The notes beneath the pieces were generated by a model that worked only from the letters and a program-made list of their open reading frames with translations, did not search any database and was not told the DNA's origin. 64,000 nt of DNA from Botrytis cinerea B05.10 (taxonomy: Eukaryota; Ascomycota; Leotiomycetes; Helotiales; Sclerotiniaceae): contig NC_037320.1 of assembly GCF_000143535.2 (NCBI RefSeq), positions 62,001 to 126,000 on the forward strand, written 5' to 3'. The translations under genes and the position numbers were made by a program. Positions 60,657 to 64,000 of this stretch are shown in pieces. Numbering within the stretch: the first letter of the stretch is position 1; every line of letters starts with the position of its first letter.

Positions 60657-62201
60657 ATGGAGAAGAATTCTTCCCTCTCTATAGCAAAACTTATGCTCCC
60701 AAAGATGCCCATGATAGGAAAAACCCTCGTGTCCCACACTCTAGGCATATCCCCCCATTCCACCCACTGGGATCTAAAAACCGAGCTCACAGTCAACATT
60801 CTCCGCTCTTTCCTGTGCGGCACCCCATTCCCCATTTCCAAAACCCAAGCTGCTACGCTGCATGATTCTGGCATCAAAGGCCGGATCTGGATCTCTAAAG
60901 TCACGCTAGCAATCCCCTCTGAAGATGATATTCGTCAGAAGTTATTCAAAGTCATAGAGGAAATGAAAGTCCCACTGGACCCTAGACAATCACTACAAGA
61001 AGGAGGATTCCAAAAACCAGATTTGCTCCCCGTAGAAGGCGAATGGACCGGGCATCGCGCCCATGCACCTAAAAATGCCGCAAGACTTTCAATTTCGGAA
61101 GCTCAACAATATATTGAGATGATGAAAGAAGTTACTTCTCCCGTGACAATCCTCTATATGCACGGGGGAGCACACTGGCTTCTTGATCCCGCCAGCTATC
61201 GCGGCCCATGCAAGAAGTTAGCCAAATTAACTGGCGGCCGAGTCCTCTCTCTTCGGTATCGACTTGCGCCTCAGAACCCCTTTCCAGCTGCTTTGCTAGA
61301 CTGTCTAGTCGCATATATACACCTCCTCTACCCACCAGAAAACTCATTTCACACCGCTGTCCCCGCGGAAAACATCGTCCTATCCGGCGACAGCGCAGGC
61401 GGAAACCTCTCATTATCACTTCTCCTCCTACTTCTCCATCTACACAAAACATCAACCCCCATACTCTGGAACGGTGTATCGCGACATCTTCCATTACCAG
61501 CCGGTCTAGCACTCAATTCTCCCTGGACAGATCTCCTGCGTTCCTCACCCTCCATGGAGACAAACAGTAAATACGACTACATACCCCCACCATCACTCTT
61601 TTCGCCTTCCCATTCGATCCCCTATCCGCGGTGCAAACTCTGGCCTACTGCATCTCCGCGATCGAATGTGTACTGCGAGGATGCGCTGCTTATGCATCCT
61701 CTTGTTTCGCCGCTGGCGGCGGACGCAAGCGCGTGGGAGGGGAGTCCGCCGATTCTATTCATGGTGGGCACGGAGTTGTTGAGCGATGAGAATAAGATAC
61801 TAGCGTGTAGATTGGCGCGGAGGGGGGTGAGGGTGAGATGGGAGGAGTATGAGTGGATGCCGCATTGTTTTGCGTTGGCGCTGCCGCATTTGAAGGGGAC
61901 AAGGAAGTGTTTCGAGGGGTGGGCGGGGTTTTGTAGAGAGGTTGTGGAGAGGATGAAGGTAGATGGAGAGGGGGGAAAGGAGATGGCGAATGGAAGGGTA
62001 GAGACGAGGGGGGTGATGATTAGTGCTAATGCTAAAGGGATTAAGGAGACGAGGATTGATGTGGAAAGATTGTGGGACGAGAGTGATGAAATTGTGATTG
62101 AGAGGATGAAGGAACAGGCGAGGATATTAGAAGAGGAGGGAAAGATGAAGGAGCAGAATGGGAGCGTAAATGGAGGTGGAACTAATAGGGCACGACTTTG
62201 A
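60657..62201 (+). CDS. HSL-type alpha/beta hydrolase (lipase/esterase)
   Basis: A single exon of 514 residues from the ATG at 60657 (an upstream in-frame TTG at 60576 is not a likely start). It has the hallmarks of the hormone-sensitive lipase group. The oxyanion motif HGGAHW starts at His169, and the nucleophile elbow GDSAGGN carries Ser246. The acid residue is probably Asp377 in GTELLSDENK, and the catalytic His is His403 in EWMPHCF. The conserved LSLRYRLAPQNPFPAALLD lies between the first two. No signal peptide is present, so it is likely intracellular. Substrates would be short- to medium-chain esters or acylglycerols. The C-terminal 90 residues are Glu/Lys/Gly-rich and seem disordered. 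Base use changes within the gene: about the first 330 codons favour C in the plus strand, the rest G, with a sharp change near 61660-61710. Confidence 0.9.
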   Translation: MEKNSSLSIAKLMLPKMPMIGKTLVSHTLGISPHSTHWDLKTELTVNILRSFLCGTPFPISKTQAATLHDSGIKGRIWISKVTLAIPSEDDIRQKLFKVIEEMKVPLDPRQSLQEGGFQKPDLLPVEGEWTGHRAHAPKNAARLSISEAQQYIEMMKEVTSPVTILYMHGGAHWLLDPASYRGPCKKLAKLTGGRVLSLRYRLAPQNPFPAALLDCLVAYIHLLYPPENSFHTAVPAENIVLSGDSAGGNLSLSLLLLLLHLHKTSTPILWNGVSRHLPLPAGLALNSPWTDLLRSSPSMETNSKYDYIPPPSLFSPSHSIPYPRCKLWPTASPRSNVYCEDALLMHPLVSPLAADASAWEGSPPILFMVGTELLSDENKILACRLARRGVRVRWEEYEWMPHCFALALPHLKGTRKCFEGWAGFCREVVERMKVDGEGGKEMANGRVETRGVMISANAKGIKETRIDVERLWDESDEIVIERMKEQARILEEEGKMKEQNGSVNGGGTNRARL

Positions 62202-62588
62202 GTTTATGCGGAGACGAATATATAATAGAATAGAAACTAGTTTATATTCTGGTCTAAAGTACTTGATATCAAACATAGATTGACGATAAATGTATAGGAC
62301 AATATGAGAATGACCATTGTTCCTCCTTGACTTAGACTTTTCAGTGTACATTTAAATGAATTCTCATACGACTGTTAAACGTAGCGCCAAACAAATCAAC
62401 TTCCCTGCCATTGACCGAAATCTAAGCTCTCCGTTTGTAAAACAGACTCAATACAGACAGTCGTATTTCATTAAATTATATTGTAAACACACTACGCAAT
62501 ATATTCCAAGATCTCCGTCTCCAATCATTAACACCCTAACGCGCCGTCCCATGCAATTTCATTGACTCCAGATATGCCGATGTTGCAA
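62202..62588. other. Intergenic between convergent genes
   Basis: Short space between two converging 3' ends. It is AT-rich. I see nothing else. Confidence 0.5.
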
Positions 62589-63846
62589 TTATGCCTGAGC
62601 TGACCCGCTTGCTTCTGGTGTCCCATTTGTGGTGGTAGTGGTTGGAATAGAGCTAGTGCTCTTAGTTGCAGCTGCCATTTGCCATGCTGGAATTTTTGCT
62701 CCTCCTGCCGATGCACCTGTACTGAAATTGAATGGAGTGACATTTCGACCTTGAACAGATGCTACGGCTTCAGTACCTGAGCTGGTACCGACTGATGCTG
62801 GGCGTGGAGTGCTGGTTTCAGTGGGTGAATCAGCGGCAGGAGTAGAGATGCTAGGAGTGGTAATCGAAGTGATTGGAGTAGGAGTCGATGGTACAGCCGA
62901 ACTTTGAATTCTGTTGTATGGAGTCATATTCGAGGTTGGGTTAATTGCCGGGGTTGGATTCATTCTTTGACCCATCAATGTCTTCAAACTCTTCATTTCC
63001 ACAGCCAACTCTTTCAATCTACTGTCTGTCACTTCCTTCTGACCTTCCATGGCTCTGGGTATTAAATCCTTGAGCCCCCTGACCTCATCGCCCATACGTC
63101 GAGATTCTTCATCCCTTCTTCGGCTCGCAGATTTCAGTTCGTTAATCACAGTCTCTACTTCGGTTAAGGCTATGTCTAATCGCTCTGTTCGTTCTTGCTC
63201 GGTTGTCTTGAGAGTTTCGGTATCTTTAGCTAACTGGTCAAGGAGAGAGAATGCTTTTTCGAAAGAATCGTCAATCTCCTTCTTATCTTGTTCCAGTTGA
63301 GGAGGCGTGGGAGGAGCGATTACTGGATAGATATAACGCTGAAGGTGTTAGTAAAGTCAATGCTTCCGAATAAGCTGGACCCTTACCTTAGCCAGAAAAT
63401 ATGCTCCGTATCCTATGCCACCCGTTACCGTGGCCATGATAAACCAATCTCTCCAGTCTCGTTTTGGTACTTCGGGCGGGGGAGGCTGTTGCCATGGATA
63501 TTGTTGATAGCCCCCATACCCAGGCTGAGGTTGTCTTACGACTTGTTGTTGTGGTGCATAATTCGAATAGTTCTGTGGTGCTGGCGATTGTTCGCCGCTG
63601 GCTCTTCCTAATGCCGCATCGACTTCCTCCTGTGTAAGATTTTTTGATTGCAAAAACGCGATTCGATTCTCCAAGGGTGATGCAGAGACACTTGGGTCCT
63701 GAAGAACTATCAAAATGTTAGAAATGTTGAAGCCATCTCAGCTGGAATATTCTCACATGTAACCTAGGGATGCATCAGTATTGGGTTGTATACGGGAGTT
63801 GGAGATAACTTACAGCAGATACCACAAGATCCTCACGAATCGCCAT
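62589..63846 (-). CDS. PEX14: Peroxisomal membrane docking protein Pex14, with a 7-nt microexon
   Basis: Four exons on the minus strand: 63846-63814 (11 codons), 63763-63757 (7 nt), 63706-63387 and 63338-62589. Introns are 50, 50 and 48 nt. The total is 369 residues with an unbroken frame. Without the 7-nt exon the conserved N-terminus cannot be made; with it the sequence reads MAIREDLVVSA-VTFLQDPS, the usual Pex14 start. The Pex14 N-terminal domain runs to about residue 60 (PLENRIAFLQSKNLTQEEVDAAL). A Pro/Gln/Tyr-rich linker, a transmembrane segment at about 100-125 (WFIMATVTGGIGYGAYFLAK), and a long coiled coil at about 150-240 follow. The C-terminus is Ser/Thr-rich. Pex14 docks the cargo receptor Pex5 at the peroxisome membrane with Pex13. 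In filamentous fungi it is needed for peroxisome import and so for Woronin bodies. All splice sites are canonical (GTAAGT, GTGAGA, GTAAGG; TAG, TAG, CAG). Confidence 0.92.
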
Positions 63847-64000
63847 GTTGAGTATAGATGAAAAGGAGAAAAGGGAGGCCAAACTTCTTCTCACCGTCAA
63901 ACAAATACCGAGCTGGGAAATCTGGGGAACTGGACACTAAAATATGAATGGCCGGAACCGAGGTACCGCGACCTTTGCTCCCTTTCTCGAGCCTTTGTTC

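Overview
The window looks like nuclear DNA of a filamentous ascomycete, most likely a leotiomycete of the Botrytis/Sclerotinia type. The general call rests on short introns (mostly 48-65 nt, with GTAAGT/GTATGT-like donors, CTAAC/CTAAT branch sites and YAG acceptors), moderate GC, intergenic gaps of 0.5-5 kb, single-copy housekeeping genes on both strands and repeat remnants with RIP-like C-to-T differences. The genus is an inference from the style of the proteins, not a demonstrated fact. Exon joins were worked out by hand from splice signals and reading-frame continuity.

Layout. 0.8-5.0 kb (+): a 1385-residue hypothetical protein with three copies of a short repeat. 5.9-7.1 kb (-): an mpaB-like ER oxygenase. 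8.6-9.7 kb (-): a conserved fungal protein of unknown role. 9.7-14.2 kb: gene-poor. 14.3-16.5 kb (+): a GMC oxidoreductase. 17.1 kb (+): tRNA-Cys(GCA) with a 78-nt intron. 21.1-22.0 kb (-): VPS37 of ESCRT-I, next to a GC-rich patch that looks mitochondrial (NUMT). 27.6-29.4 kb (+): an F-box protein behind a long CT-rich leader. 30.4-31.8 kb (-): a coiled-coil protein with 38-residue repeats. 33.2-34.4 kb (-): Rad10/ERCC1. 36.9-38.7 kb (-): an APC-family permease.

39.8-46.2 kb is the densest part, five genes all on the minus strand: an OMS1-like mitochondrial methyltransferase, an SCI1-like protein, a caspase-fold (C14) protein with an N-terminal coiled coil, and a secreted HExxH metallopeptidase (the permease lies just before them). 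46.9-48.5 kb (+): a secreted Ser/Thr-rich protein. 48.6-49.6 kb: two small inverted-repeat elements side by side, one hAT-like and one Tc1/mariner-like and extremely AT-rich. 50.4-52.8 kb (-): a DUF7820-type membrane protein. 52.8-58.1 kb: gene-poor, with one weak gene candidate. 58.1-59.7 kb (+): HMG-CoA synthase. 60.7-62.2 kb (+): an HSL-type alpha/beta hydrolase. 62.6-63.8 kb (-): PEX14, whose N-terminus can only be assembled through a 7-nt microexon.

The genes do not form an evident biosynthetic cluster. They cover housekeeping roles (DNA repair, ESCRT sorting, peroxisome import, mevalonate pathway, mitochondrial maintenance) mixed with lineage-variable secreted and hypothetical proteins. 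The most interesting local signals are the PEX14 microexon, the two adjacent MITE-like elements with RIP-type decay, the probable NUMT and the intron-bearing tRNA-Cys.
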